Assembly (NCBI GenBank): GCA_025362035.1
Contig: JANYIN010000026.1
Coordinates: 1 to 40,278, forward strand
Direction of reading: 5' to 3'
Length of the DNA stretch: 40,278 bases
Source: Gemmatimonadaceae bacterium
GTDB taxonomy: Bacteria; Gemmatimonadota; Gemmatimonadetes; Gemmatimonadales; Gemmatimonadaceae
In this document: piece by piece, positions 16,375 through 25,096 of the stretch
Position numbering within the stretch: the stretch's first letter is position 1
How the letters are laid out: every line of letters starts with the position of its first letter
Position numbers and translations under genes: made by a program
Notes under the pieces: generated by a model
Databases searched by the model: none
What the model was told of the DNA's origin: nothing
What the model saw: the letters and a program-made list of their open reading frames with translations, nothing else

Positions 16375-19300
16375 GTGATTTTCGTCGCGGGCAGGCAGTC
16401 CGCCGACATCGTGACGATTGACTTTCCCACCGCGGGTGTAGTGCTGCCTTCTTTCATCACGAGACCCCGCAGATCGCTATCGCTGGCATCCTCGCTGGAC
16501 GTGCGCGCGTCGGACTCGCCGGCCGAAGCCGCTTTTGAGCGGCTTTCCAATCTCGCGAAACGGCTGCTGCGTGCTCCGACAGCGGTCGTTTCCACGATCG
16601 AAGGAGATGCGCGGCTGGTCGTCACGCGCCCGCGCCTGACAGGCGGTTGGAGGGAAGATAGCGAGGCCGTGGAGGCCTACTGCCTGCAGATCGTACGCAG
16701 CGGATTGCCGCTGGTCATCAATGACGTACGCCAGGCGTGCCCGCCTGCCAAGGTCTCCGATCTGAATGGGGAGGGCGATACAACCACCGTGGTCGCCTAT
16801 CTGGGCGTACCGCTTCTGTCATCCTCCGGCGCGGTCCTCGGCAGTTTCGGTGCGCTGGACACGCGGCCGCGCGATTGGCGCGACGAGGAGGTCGACGCCT
16901 TGCGCGACCTCGCTGCCGCGGTGGTGACGGAAATCGAACTCCGCACCGCGACGCGCGCACTGTCGGAACAACAGATCCCGCAGGCCGCCCTGCTCGACCA
17001 CAGCACCGACCTCATTTGCGCGGTCGACAGGGACGGGCGCATCGCGTACGTGAACATGGCGTGGCAGAAGGCCCTCGGCTACTCGCTGGAGGAGGCGACG
17101 CAAATGAACCCCGTCGAACTCGTCACGGCCGACTTCCGTGCGTCGTTCCGCCAGTTCATGCGCAGCCTGCACGCCGGAGATCCTGCGGACTTCGAAGCCG
17201 TTCTGCTCTCGAAGAGCGGGCGACGTCTGGTATGCTCGGGTCAGGGTTGGCCTCACCTCGAGAACGGCGCGGTCACGGGCACGTACGCCGTTTACCGCGA
17301 CCTCACTGCCCACAGTCGGTCGGAACACGTCCGCGAGCGCCTGGTGAGCACGCTGGAAGCGTCGCCGGACTTCGTCAGCATCGTTACCGCCGACGGGCGC
17401 CTGGTGTACCTCAATCACGCGGCCCGGCAGCTCGTGGGGCTGGATGACGAGGCCGATACGTCCGCCATCGATCTCGATGTGCTGCGCGGTGCCGAGGAAG
17501 CGCGGCGGATCGTGACCGAGACGATTCCGTTGGCGATTCGGGACGGCGTGTGGTGCTCCGAAACGACGGTGCTCGACGCGGACGGCACCGCAGTGCCCGT
17601 GGCGCAGACCGTCATCGCGCACCGGTCCACGCGTCCTGACACACCACCCTTCTTTTTTTCCATCGTCGCGCGCGACCTGCGCGAACGGGTGACGGCGGAG
17701 CGCGAACGGCGTCAGAGTGAGGAACGCTTCAGGGCGGCGATGGAAGCGAGCATGGACGGATTCTTCGTCATGTCGTCCGTTCGTGACGATTGCGGCACGA
17801 TTTGCGACTTCCGTATCGAGGACGTCAACGAGCGCGCGTGCGTCATGATGTCCCGCACGCGCGACGGACTGGTGGGGCAGTTGGCGACGGAAACGTGGCC
17901 AAGCGCCCGCACGATGTTCAGCGATCTCACGTCCGTCGCGGAAACTGGACGGGTAGTGGAACGCGAGCTCGCGGTCACAGCGATAGGGATGGTGGCCAGC
18001 TGGGTCCAGGTGCAGGTCGTAAAGGTGGGAGACGGGATCGGTGCCACGACCCGTGACATTTCCGCCCGCAAGAGCGCGGAGGCCGCGCTCGAGCGCGATC
18101 GAGCATTCTACGCCGCCATGCTCGAACATCTGTCCGAAGGAATCGTTGCGTGCGACGCCCATGGACAGGTCACGTTGTTCAACCGTGCGACGCGCGATTT
18201 TCTGGGCCTCGCCGAACCTCACGACGGCGATTCGGTCTTGTTGAACGCGCCGAACGCGGAGCTGGGGGGCCAGACGACACCGCATCCGCACGCCACACCG
18301 CTCATGCGTGCGCTCAGGGGCGAGCTCGTGGTGAATCACGAGATCATCGTGGCGCGCCCCACCGAATCGCCGCGCACCCTGCTGGCGAACGGCCGTCAGT
18401 TTTTCGATCGGAGTGGTCGGCTGCTGGGTGCCGTGGTGGCATCGCGCGATGTCACCACCCAGAAAGTAGTGGAACGCGCATTGCGCGACTCGGAGGAACG
18501 ATTCCGATCGGTCGTGGAGTGTCTGGACGAAGGCGTGATCATCACGGACCTCAACGGTGTGGCGACCTACGCCAACGATCGCCTGCGTGACATCACCGGA
18601 TACGATCCGAGTGAGCTCGTGGGGCGTCGGCCCAACCAGATGTTGATGCGGCCGGAGGCGCGGGCGGCCGCGGATGACCACCTCGAGGGACAGACCCGGG
18701 GTATCCGGGGACGCTACACCACCGAGCACATTCGCAAGGACGGCAGCAGCGTGTGGGTCGAGGTTTCCTTCGTGCCCTACCGCGACGGCACCGGTACGGT
18801 TGTCGGCACGGTGGGCTCGCTCATCGACATCAGCGAGCGGCGGCGCTGGGAGGCCGCACTACTCGACGCCAAGAACGAGGCGGAGCGCGCGAACCAGGCC
18901 AAGTCGGCCGTCCTCTCTCGCGCGTCCCACGAGTTGCGCACGCCGCTCAACAGTGTGATCGGCTTCTCGGGCGTACTGCTGAAAAACCGGGCCGGCACTT
19001 TGAGCGAGAGCGATCTCTCCTACATGCAGCGCATTCGCGCCAACGGGGGACACCTGCTCTCACTCGTGAACGACATCCTGGACATCGCTAAGGTAGAGGC
19101 AGGCCACACGTCGGTGGACCTCTCCACGGTGAACGTGGCCGATCTCGTGTGCGACGTCGTCGCGTCGCTCGAAGGCCGGGTGCTGGGAAAGCAGTCGCTG
19201 ACCCTGAGGGCGTGCGTACCCGATCGGTTGCAGCCAATCATCACCGACGCTGCCAAGCTGCGTCGGATTCTCACGAACCTGGTGGGAAATGCGATCAAGT

Positions 19301-19575
19301 TCACTCCGGCCGGCACCGTTACCGTGCGCGTGCTGAACGATGACACGGATCATCCCCGATCGATCGTCGTCGAGGACACTGGCTGCGGCATCGCATCCGA
19401 CGACATGCGGATGATTTTCGAGGCATTCGGCCAGTCGGCAGCCGTGCAGCCCAGCGACGAGCCGGGCACGGGGCTCGGCCTGTCCATCGCGGCCAGCTTC
19501 TGCGAACTGCTGGGCTACAGGATTCGGGTGGAGAGCGACTTGGGCGTGGGGTCGCGCTTCAGCGTGGACCTGTAG
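16375..19575 (+). CDS. Sensor histidine kinase (GAF, multiple PAS, HisKA, HATPase)
   Basis: The 1066-residue protein begins at GTG 16375. A GAF domain lies at about 50-190, then about five PAS domains between 200 and 835. One starts RAALLDHSTDLICAVDRDGR-like text and another FRSVVECLDEGVIITDLNG. The kinase core has H852 in SHELRTPLN, an N-box NLVGNAIKF, DTGCGIA and GTGLGL. There is no receiver domain at the end, unlike the preceding gene, and no membrane span, so this is a soluble multi-input sensor. The linker around the phosphohistidine is very similar to the upstream kinase (YMQRIRANGGHLLSLVNDIL). The partner regulator is unknown. Confidence 0.9.
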   Translation: MIFVAGRQSADIVTIDFPTAGVVLPSFITRPRRSLSLASSLDVRASDSPAEAAFERLSNLAKRLLRAPTAVVSTIEGDARLVVTRPRLTGGWREDSEAVEAYCLQIVRSGLPLVINDVRQACPPAKVSDLNGEGDTTTVVAYLGVPLLSSSGAVLGSFGALDTRPRDWRDEEVDALRDLAAAVVTEIELRTATRALSEQQIPQAALLDHSTDLICAVDRDGRIAYVNMAWQKALGYSLEEATQMNPVELVTADFRASFRQFMRSLHAGDPADFEAVLLSKSGRRLVCSGQGWPHLENGAVTGTYAVYRDLTAHSRSEHVRERLVSTLEASPDFVSIVTADGRLVYLNHAARQLVGLDDEADTSAIDLDVLRGAEEARRIVTETIPLAIRDGVWCSETTVLDADGTAVPVAQTVIAHRSTRPDTPPFFFSIVARDLRERVTAERERRQSEERFRAAMEASMDGFFVMSSVRDDCGTICDFRIEDVNERACVMMSRTRDGLVGQLATETWPSARTMFSDLTSVAETGRVVERELAVTAIGMVASWVQVQVVKVGDGIGATTRDISARKSAEAALERDRAFYAAMLEHLSEGIVACDAHGQVTLFNRATRDFLGLAEPHDGDSVLLNAPNAELGGQTTPHPHATPLMRALRGELVVNHEIIVARPTESPRTLLANGRQFFDRSGRLLGAVVASRDVTTQKVVERALRDSEERFRSVVECLDEGVIITDLNGVATYANDRLRDITGYDPSELVGRRPNQMLMRPEARAAADDHLEGQTRGIRGRYTTEHIRKDGSSVWVEVSFVPYRDGTGTVVGTVGSLIDISERRRWEAALLDAKNEAERANQAKSAVLSRASHELRTPLNSVIGFSGVLLKNRAGTLSESDLSYMQRIRANGGHLLSLVNDILDIAKVEAGHTSVDLSTVNVADLVCDVVASLEGRVLGKQSLTLRACVPDRLQPIITDAAKLRRILTNLVGNAIKFTPAGTVTVRVLNDDTDHPRSIVVEDTGCGIASDDMRMIFEAFGQSAAVQPSDEPGTGLGLSIAASFCELLGYRIRVESDLGVGSRFSVDL

Positions 19576-19627
19576 CGGCGCGGGAGTCGCCGACGGAAGC
19601 GCGCGACCCTCGCGGCGGCAACGACCG

Positions 19628-20557
19628 CTACGGCTTTGCGACGGGCAACTGAATGAGCGGCGTACCACCTCCGCTCACCTGCGGCAGCTTGCCGTCCCAT
19701 TTGTTGGCGATCTGGTACTGCACGAGCGTTGGCGTGATGCTGCGCGCCAATAGCTCGTTTGCCCTCGCCTGTGCTTCCGCCTCTGCGGTAATCGCCTTCG
19801 CACGGCCAGCGGCCTTGATCGAATCACCCTGGGCGTTGAACGTGTTCTTCTGTAGTTCGTTCTGCGCCGTGAGCGCCTGCTGCTGCATGACGTTCTTCTG
19901 ATTGATCGCTTCCATCACGGCCGGCGGTGCACGCAGTTCGTTGATGGTGAACTGCTTCACGTCGAAGCCCAGCGGCTGCAACCGCTGGGAGATCAGTGTG
20001 CGAACGCGGTTCGTCGCCTCCGCCTTCTTCGGACCGATCACGTCGGCTACCGGTTCCGTGCCGACCACTTCCTGCAGTGCCTGGCGTATCGTCTGTTTCA
20101 CGAAGCCATGCGTGATCTGGTTGATGTCGGTTCGAAACGTCGTGTAGAGCCGTGGGGTCTGCGACTGGTCCAGCTGAAACGAAAGCGATACGTCCAGCGA
20201 GAGGGGCTGCCCTTCCACGCTGTTCACATTGATCTCGTCGTTGTTCGCCGAACCCTCGCTCAGATTCTTCGTCAACACCAGCGTCTTGAGAAAAACGGGG
20301 TACTCCTCGATGCCCGTCGCGAATGGGATTCGTCCGTGGATGCCCGGGCCGAGCGGCACCGGATCCACACCGCCGCCGGCGCGATGAATCACGATGCCGA
20401 CGTATCCCGGGTTCACGTAGGTGAACGTCGAAGGCAGGAGCACGAGCAACGCCACGATCGCCATCACGCCATAGATCAGGCGCTTGAGGCGCTGTGCCGC
20501 GTCCGTCCGTGGCGCGTATTCGAGCGTGCCGATGTGGTCCGGGATCGAGCTACCCAT
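19628..20557 (-). CDS. SPFH/band 7 (prohibitin-like) membrane protein
   Basis: The protein has 309 residues with one membrane anchor at about 26-47 (LIYGVMAIVALLVLLPSTFTYV), followed by an SPFH domain (about 50-240). A long alanine- and glutamate-rich helix comes next (AKAITAEAEAQARANELLARS), typical of oligomeric prohibitin, HflK or stomatin-like scaffolds. It probably organises membrane protein complexes or modulates a membrane protease. ATG 20557 has AAGGAG eight bases upstream. Its first eight bases overlap the end of the small zinc-motif gene upstream, so the two are probably one operon. No FtsH or NfeD gene adjoins. Confidence 0.88.
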   Translation of the reverse strand: MGSSIPDHIGTLEYAPRTDAAQRLKRLIYGVMAIVALLVLLPSTFTYVNPGYVGIVIHRAGGGVDPVPLGPGIHGRIPFATGIEEYPVFLKTLVLTKNLSEGSANNDEINVNSVEGQPLSLDVSLSFQLDQSQTPRLYTTFRTDINQITHGFVKQTIRQALQEVVGTEPVADVIGPKKAEATNRVRTLISQRLQPLGFDVKQFTINELRAPPAVMEAINQKNVMQQQALTAQNELQKNTFNAQGDSIKAAGRAKAITAEAEAQARANELLARSITPTLVQYQIANKWDGKLPQVSGGGTPLIQLPVAKP

Positions 20558-20804
20558 GGAAGGTCTCCTTGTAGCAGTCAGGGCACACTCGCTGTCCATT
20601 CGCGAGGCGTACCAGTTGATCCTCCGCGTGCGGTCCGTGAATCGGACATACCAGCTCGGCGGCGCGCGCGATGCGCGCACGATTGCGGGTTTGACGGAGC
20701 CGAAGTCCCGTCGGCGTGAACGCCATCACCGCCCAATAAACAAGGGCACCCCCCGCCGCGATCAGTGCGACGAACAGCACCCCTTCAATGATGATGGAAC
20801 CCAT
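20550..20804 (-). CDS. Small membrane-anchored protein with a C-terminal Cys motif
   Basis: The protein has 84 residues. One hydrophobic span (about 4-26, IIIEGVLFVALIAAGGALVYWAV) is followed by a basic stretch and a C-terminal CPIHGPHAED...CPDCYKE segment. This has three cysteines and histidines that could bind zinc. I chose ATG 20804 because GGAG lies 11 bases upstream; a longer ORF to 20852 is possible. The stop overlaps the SPFH start (ATGGGTAG), so it is likely a partner or assembly factor of that protein. No named family is recognised. Confidence 0.65.
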   Translation of the reverse strand: MGSIIIEGVLFVALIAAGGALVYWAVMAFTPTGLRLRQTRNRARIARAAELVCPIHGPHAEDQLVRLANGQRVCPDCYKETFHG

Positions 20805-20902
20805 TGGTGAACGTGCTCCGGTGCGAGTCCGCGCACCCATGTTTGCCAACACGACGCCGCGAACCGTGAAAAGGTTTCATGTCCGCGCTGTCGCGGGTTG
20901 GT

Positions 20903-21829
20903 CTAGCCCCGTTCTGCCGTAACGGACCGCAGCGCGTCCTCCAACTTGGGCCAGCGAAATGTGAACCCAGCGCTGACCAGTGCCGCAGGAACCGCGCGCT
21001 GTCCCGCAAGGATGGTGGCGCGCGCCATTTCTCCATAGAGCAGTTCCACCGCGAATGCCGGCAGCGGAAGAAGTGCGGGCCGTCCGAGGACACGCCCCAG
21101 GGTAGTCACGAATTCGGCATTCGTCACGGGATTCGGCGCCGACAGGTTCACCGGGCCCTGCATCGAGTCGGTGAAGAGCGCGTGCTCCATGGCGCGAACC
21201 TGATCGTCCAGCGCGATCCAGCTCATCCACTGGCGGCCGCTCCCGATCGGGCCGCCGAGGCCGAGGTGAAACGGCGGCAGCAACTTCGCGAGCGCTCCGC
21301 CCTGCGTGCTGAGTACGATGCCGGTGCGCAGCAGGACCACGCGGACACCCGCGTCGGTGATAGGCGCCGTGGCGGCTTCCCATTCGCGCGCCAACGACCC
21401 CAGGAAATCGACGCCGGGGGCGCTGCGCTCGTTCAGTAACTCGTCGCCTCGATCGCCGTAGTAGCCGACAGCGGATCCACTGAGCATCACGCGCGGCTTC
21501 ACATCGAGTGCCGCAACCGAGCGGGCGATGAGCTCGGTGCTTCTCAAGCGGCTCGCGCGGATTTCGCGCTTGCGCACCTCGGTCCACCGCACGGCGATCG
21601 GCGAGCCGGCCAGGTGCACGATGGCATCGCTACCGGCCAGTGCGCGCACGTCGAGTGTGTCGCGCGAGGGATCCCACACGATGTCCCCGGGCTGCACGGA
21701 GCGCACTTGCCGGACGAGCCGACGCACGGTGTGTCCCTGGGCGCGAAGCCGCGAAACCAGCACCGTGCCGATCAGCCCGGTCGCGCCGGATACCACGACG
21801 GTCAACGGAGATATCGCCACGGTGCGCAT
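20903..21829 (-). CDS. TIGR01777-family epimerase (SDR39U1/YfcH-like)
   Basis: This 308-residue extended SDR protein has the nucleotide-binding loop GATGLIG at 15-21, HLAGSPIAVRW (the family signature at the end of strand 4), SGSAVGYYGDRGDE and RTGIVLSTQGGALAKLLPPF. These match the TIGR01777 family, often annotated as cell-division inhibitor or epimerase without proven reaction. The C-terminal DUF1731-like region includes LPAFAVELLYGEMARATILAGQRAVP. It lies downstream of the chemotaxis genes' 3' side but faces the same way. A 47-base gap from cheB allows read-through, though a functional link is unlikely. Confidence 0.88.
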   Translation of the reverse strand: MRTVAISPLTVVVSGATGLIGTVLVSRLRAQGHTVRRLVRQVRSVQPGDIVWDPSRDTLDVRALAGSDAIVHLAGSPIAVRWTEVRKREIRASRLRSTELIARSVAALDVKPRVMLSGSAVGYYGDRGDELLNERSAPGVDFLGSLAREWEAATAPITDAGVRVVLLRTGIVLSTQGGALAKLLPPFHLGLGGPIGSGRQWMSWIALDDQVRAMEHALFTDSMQGPVNLSAPNPVTNAEFVTTLGRVLGRPALLPLPAFAVELLYGEMARATILAGQRAVPAALVSAGFTFRWPKLEDALRSVTAERG

Positions 21830-21876
21830 CTGCGGAAGTTAACGCGCCGCGCGCCCTTTTCGCTCTATGGACGCGG

Positions 21877-22917
21877 CTAGCTCGTGGCGAGCGTCCGGCG
21901 CCGCCAGCACGCCTCCATGAGCGCGCTGCCAATCGCGTCGAGCGGGAGTACCTCGCTCGCGCCCCCAACCCTGATCGCTTCGCTCGGCATCCCGAACACT
22001 ACGCAGCTCGCCTCGTCCTGTGCTATGGTGTGGGCGCCGCTCTCCCGCATCGCGACCATGCCCTTGGCGCCGTCGATGCCCATGCCAGTCAGGAGCGCGC
22101 CAACAGCGTGCCTGCCGGCGCACCGCGCCACCGAGTGGAAGAGCACGTCCACCGCAGGCCGTTGGTGGTGCACACGCGGCCCATCCTTCACGGAGACGAC
22201 ATAGCGGGCGCCATCGCGCTGCAGGAGCATGTGACGGTCGCCCGGCGCGATGAGCGCCACTCCCGGCATGACCGCGTCACCGTCCTGCGCTTCGCGCACC
22301 TCCATGGGGCAGAGCGTGTTCAGCCGATCGGCAAACGCCTTGGTGAAGTGGCGTGGCATGTGCTGCACGATGACGATACCGGGTGACGGCGCCGCCATGG
22401 CGCGCAACACGCGTTCGATCGCGATCGTTCCGCCCGTTGATGCGCCGATCGCGACGATGCGATTGGTGGTCGTCTCGAACGGAACCGGACGCACCACCGG
22501 TGCCATGAGCGGTGCCGGCGGGCGCACCTTGGCAGCTGCCGCGGCGCGAATCGCCCGCACCAGCGTCGTCGCGACCTCCGGTACGGAATACGCCGAACCA
22601 GGCTTGCTGACCACTTCAACGGCGCCGAGCGCCAGGGCCCGCATGGCCGTCGCGCTATGCTCCTGGGCCACCGAACTGACGATGACCACCGGCGTCGGCC
22701 GATGCTCCATGAGTTTCGCCAAGAACGAGAGGCCGTCCATGCGCGGCATCTCGATGTCCAGCGTGATCACGTCGGGATTCAGCGTGAGCAGCTTTTCGCG
22801 CGCGACGTACGGATCAGGGGCGGTGCCGACCACTTCGATGTCGTCGAACCGGGACAGCTCGTCACTCAGGACCTTGCGCACCAGCGCCGAGTCGTCCACC
22901 ACCAGGACGCGAATCAT
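21877..22917 (-). CDS. cheB: Chemotaxis response regulator protein-glutamate methylesterase
   Basis: The 346-residue enzyme demethylates and deamidates chemoreceptor glutamates during adaptation. The receiver domain (1-125) has D54 in TLDIEMPRMDG, DD at 8-9 and the lysine in SKPGS. The C-terminal methylesterase domain carries the catalytic serine in IGASTGG, histidine in VQHMPRHF and aspartate in LLTGMGIDGAKGM. ATG 22917 has GAGG 13 bases upstream. It is the last gene of the che operon, 10 bases after cheX. CheA would phosphorylate D54, and CheR is the opposing methyltransferase encoded in the same operon. Confidence 0.96.
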   Translation of the reverse strand: MIRVLVVDDSALVRKVLSDELSRFDDIEVVGTAPDPYVAREKLLTLNPDVITLDIEMPRMDGLSFLAKLMEHRPTPVVIVSSVAQEHSATAMRALALGAVEVVSKPGSAYSVPEVATTLVRAIRAAAAAKVRPPAPLMAPVVRPVPFETTTNRIVAIGASTGGTIAIERVLRAMAAPSPGIVIVQHMPRHFTKAFADRLNTLCPMEVREAQDGDAVMPGVALIAPGDRHMLLQRDGARYVVSVKDGPRVHHQRPAVDVLFHSVARCAGRHAVGALLTGMGIDGAKGMVAMRESGAHTIAQDEASCVVFGMPSEAIRVGGASEVLPLDAIGSALMEACWRRRTLATS

Positions 22918-22927
22918 CGAGTCGTCC

Positions 22928-23371
22928 TCACGCCGCTTCCAGGTAGAGAAAGACGTCGACGCGACCGGACTGTTCGAGGCCGAAGCTCGCTTCCGCAACT
23001 GGATGGGGCTTCACATGCCCGAGCACCACCACTGGCAGGGGCGCGCCGAGCACGAATGCCACGTTGCTGCCACCGATGAGCGGTATGACGGTCCCGCACA
23101 TGACGTTGGCGACTTCCCCGAGCGCGTCGCGCTGCATGCGCGTGTCGGCGTCGGCGTCGCCAAGCATGTTGGACGCGATCGCGCCCAGCATTCCGCCGCA
23201 GACGCGGACCACGAGGCGTCCGCTTATCGGTCCACGAAACGCCACGCTCATCGCGGCATCCACGTGGGCGTCGCGATGCGCGTTGGAGAGCAGCGGCATC
23301 GGATAACAGAAGCACAGCGTCTCGAGCGTGCGCGTTGCCACGTCCGTCAGGTGCCGCTCGCAGGCGCTCAC
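22928..23371 (-). CDS. cheX: CheX-type CheY-phosphate phosphatase
   Basis: This 147-residue protein is of the CheC/CheX/FliY phosphatase family. It has the single catalytic pair E86 and N89 in DALGEVANVMCG, the ExxN pattern of a CheX-like member. GxMxGxxAxxML text near 59-70 and the C-terminal VVLGH strand also fit. It dephosphorylates CheY, a role also provided here by CheZ, so the cluster holds two unrelated CheY phosphatases. The start overlaps the stop of the upstream cheY-like gene by four bases (ATGA), implying coupled expression and possibly a dedicated partnership. Confidence 0.85.
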   Translation of the reverse strand: MSACERHLTDVATRTLETLCFCYPMPLLSNAHRDAHVDAAMSVAFRGPISGRLVVRVCGGMLGAIASNMLGDADADTRMQRDALGEVANVMCGTVIPLIGGSNVAFVLGAPLPVVVLGHVKPHPVAEASFGLEQSGRVDVFLYLEAA

Positions 23372-23751
23372 GCGGCGACTCCGGTGATGCGGAGGACCAC
23401 ATCACGCAGCAGCTCGGGAGAGAACGGCTTGCGCACGAAGGCCGCGCCGAAGGCACGTACGGCCGCGAGGCGCGGATCGCTTCCTTCGGTAGACACCACG
23501 ATGGTGCGCAGCGCGCCCGCGTACGGACGCCTGGCGATCTGGGTGAGCAGCTCGAGACCGTCCATCACCGGCATGTTGATGTCAACGAGCACCAGGTCGA
23601 TCCAGACCGCGTCGAGCACCTCCAGCGCCTCCACGCCATTCGAAGCGTGGGCGATCTCGCCGAGGTGCAGTCCGCTCATGCGGAGCGTCTTCACGATCAT
23701 CGCGCGCATCACGGCGCTGTCGTCGGTTACCAGCACATTGAGTGGCATCAT
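23368..23751 (-). CDS. Second CheY-like single-domain response regulator
   Basis: The 127-residue receiver protein has no output domain. The acidic pair is D10-D11, the phosphoacceptor D57 lies in LVLVDINMPVMDG, the switch Thr/Ser in VVSTEG, and the lysine in RKPFSP. It lies 16 bases after cheD and overlaps cheX by four bases. Pairing with CheX suggests it may act as a phosphate sink or as a CheX-controlled signalling CheY, separate from the CheY paired with CheZ at 29137. ATG 23748 is an equally good start. Confidence 0.9.
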   Translation of the reverse strand: MMPLNVLVTDDSAVMRAMIVKTLRMSGLHLGEIAHASNGVEALEVLDAVWIDLVLVDINMPVMDGLELLTQIARRPYAGALRTIVVSTEGSDPRLAAVRAFGAAFVRKPFSPELLRDVVLRITGVAA

Positions 23752-23767
23752 GGTCGGGGGCTCGGTC

Positions 23768-24292
23768 TCACAGATAGGTGTCGGCGCCGGCAGTGCGAAG
23801 CTGTACTGTACCCGTTCCGACGTCGAGCGTGACGGTGCGTGACACGCAGCCCCCGACGTCCTGTGCCCTGATCATGACGTTGTTCTTCCAGAGGATTCTC
23901 CTCACCGCGATGACATTGCGCTTCCCGATCTCGAACATGTCCGTCCCTGTGTGTACGCACGCGCCGCCCATGACCTTCACCACCATTCGCTCTTTCAGCG
24001 CGCCGAGCTTGTACGCTTCGCGAAACAGGTGTGGCACACCGGTGTCAACGAACATCGACGGATTCGCTGCAGCCTTTGCGACGTCGATCGACGAGTCGGG
24101 CAGCATGACGTGCAGCATCGCGCCCACCCGTGCGACCGGATCGTGCGCGACGATCGCGAGACAGCTGCCCAGCGCATGCGTCACGAGGAACGCCCGCGCG
24201 TCCATGCTGACGGCGTAGTCGGCGACGCCGACGACGACCCGTTCCCCGGGTCCGGGCAGCCGCTCACTTGACGTACGTGGCAGGCTGGACAT
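23768..24292 (-). CDS. cheD: Chemoreceptor glutamine deamidase
   Basis: The 174-residue cytoplasmic enzyme hydrolyses specific receptor glutamines to glutamate. The catalytic cysteine is C44 in HALGSCLAIVAHD, and the catalytic histidine H61 lies in GAMLHVMLP. VKVMGGA and IGKRNV are further family motifs. In Bacillus-type systems CheD also binds CheC; here the operon has CheX instead. ATG 24292 makes it overlap the end of cheR by 29 bases. Shorter GTG starts inside VVVGVAD are possible. Its presence implies receptors made with glutamines, encoded outside this window. Confidence 0.92.
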   Translation of the reverse strand: MSSLPRTSSERLPGPGERVVVGVADYAVSMDARAFLVTHALGSCLAIVAHDPVARVGAMLHVMLPDSSIDVAKAAANPSMFVDTGVPHLFREAYKLGALKERMVVKVMGGACVHTGTDMFEIGKRNVIAVRRILWKNNVMIRAQDVGGCVSRTVTLDVGTGTVQLRTAGADTYL

Positions 24293-25088
24293 ACGAGAAG
24301 TTGTGCGACAGAGAACTGAGACTCTCGGAATGTCCGACCAACAGTGAACCACCGGGTGCGAGCAGCTCCCAGAAGCGGTTGATGAGCCGCTCCTGCGTGA
24401 CGGCGTCGAAGTAGATCATGACGTTGCGGCACATGATCACGTCAAAGGGCCCCTTCATGGGCCAGGGGCCGATGAGATTCAGTTGAGCGACTCGGACCAT
24501 TCCACGCACCGCGTCGCGGACGCGGAATCGGCGCGTCGCGGCGCCGGCGACGGGCGCGAAGTGCCGCTGGAGCCGCGCGCGACCAGCCGCCTCGACTGTT
24601 GTCGCGTCGTACTCGGCCAGCTCGGCCCTGGCCAGCACTCGCGTCGAGAGATCCGTGGCGAGAATCCGGCTGGCGGCCAGCGTGGGCGGGCGCAGCTCCT
24701 CGGTGAGGAGCATCGCCAACGAGTACGGCTCTTCGCCGGACGAACATCCCGCGGACCAGAACCGTGCCGCGCCCCCCCGCCTGTTCAGTTGTGGCAGCAC
24801 CTCGCGGCGCAGGTATTCGAAGTGCTCGATCTCGCGAAAAAAGGACGTCTTGTTCGTGGTCAGCAGGTCGATGAGCATCGTCAATTCCGCGCGCGACCGA
24901 TCCCGCTCCACGTGCTCGAGGTACGCCGAAACGCTGTTGAGCTGCAACGCGCGCAACCGCGTCGCGAGACGCGACTGCACCAGGCCTTCCTTGCCGGCGG
25001 TGAGATTCACGCCGGAGACCTGATACATCAAGTCGCTGACCGCGCGGAATTCGTGCGTGCTCAGCGATGCCCGCGTCGCAGTGGTCAT
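24264..25088 (-). CDS. cheR: Chemoreceptor protein-glutamate methyltransferase
   Basis: This 274-residue SAM-dependent methyltransferase methylates chemoreceptor glutamates. A helical N-terminal domain includes LTTNKTSFFREIEHFEYLR, a strong CheR signature. The catalytic domain has FWSAGCSSGEEPYSLAM (SAM motif I) and DVIMCRNVMIYFD. The final part, GHSESL, is the family C-terminal motif. ATG 25088 is eight bases after cheW. Starts further upstream give non-homologous arginine-rich text. It works opposite CheB, encoded at the end of the operon. Confidence 0.96.
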   Translation of the reverse strand: MTTATRASLSTHEFRAVSDLMYQVSGVNLTAGKEGLVQSRLATRLRALQLNSVSAYLEHVERDRSRAELTMLIDLLTTNKTSFFREIEHFEYLRREVLPQLNRRGGAARFWSAGCSSGEEPYSLAMLLTEELRPPTLAASRILATDLSTRVLARAELAEYDATTVEAAGRARLQRHFAPVAGAATRRFRVRDAVRGMVRVAQLNLIGPWPMKGPFDVIMCRNVMIYFDAVTQERLINRFWELLAPGGSLLVGHSESLSSLSHNFSYVQPATYVK

Positions 25089-25096
25089 CGGCGCCG

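Noticed and set aside
16819..18729. A 636-residue minus-strand open frame opposite the second PAS kinase.
   Set aside because: Its composition is typical of antisense translation and it shows no domain. The plus-strand kinase explains the region.
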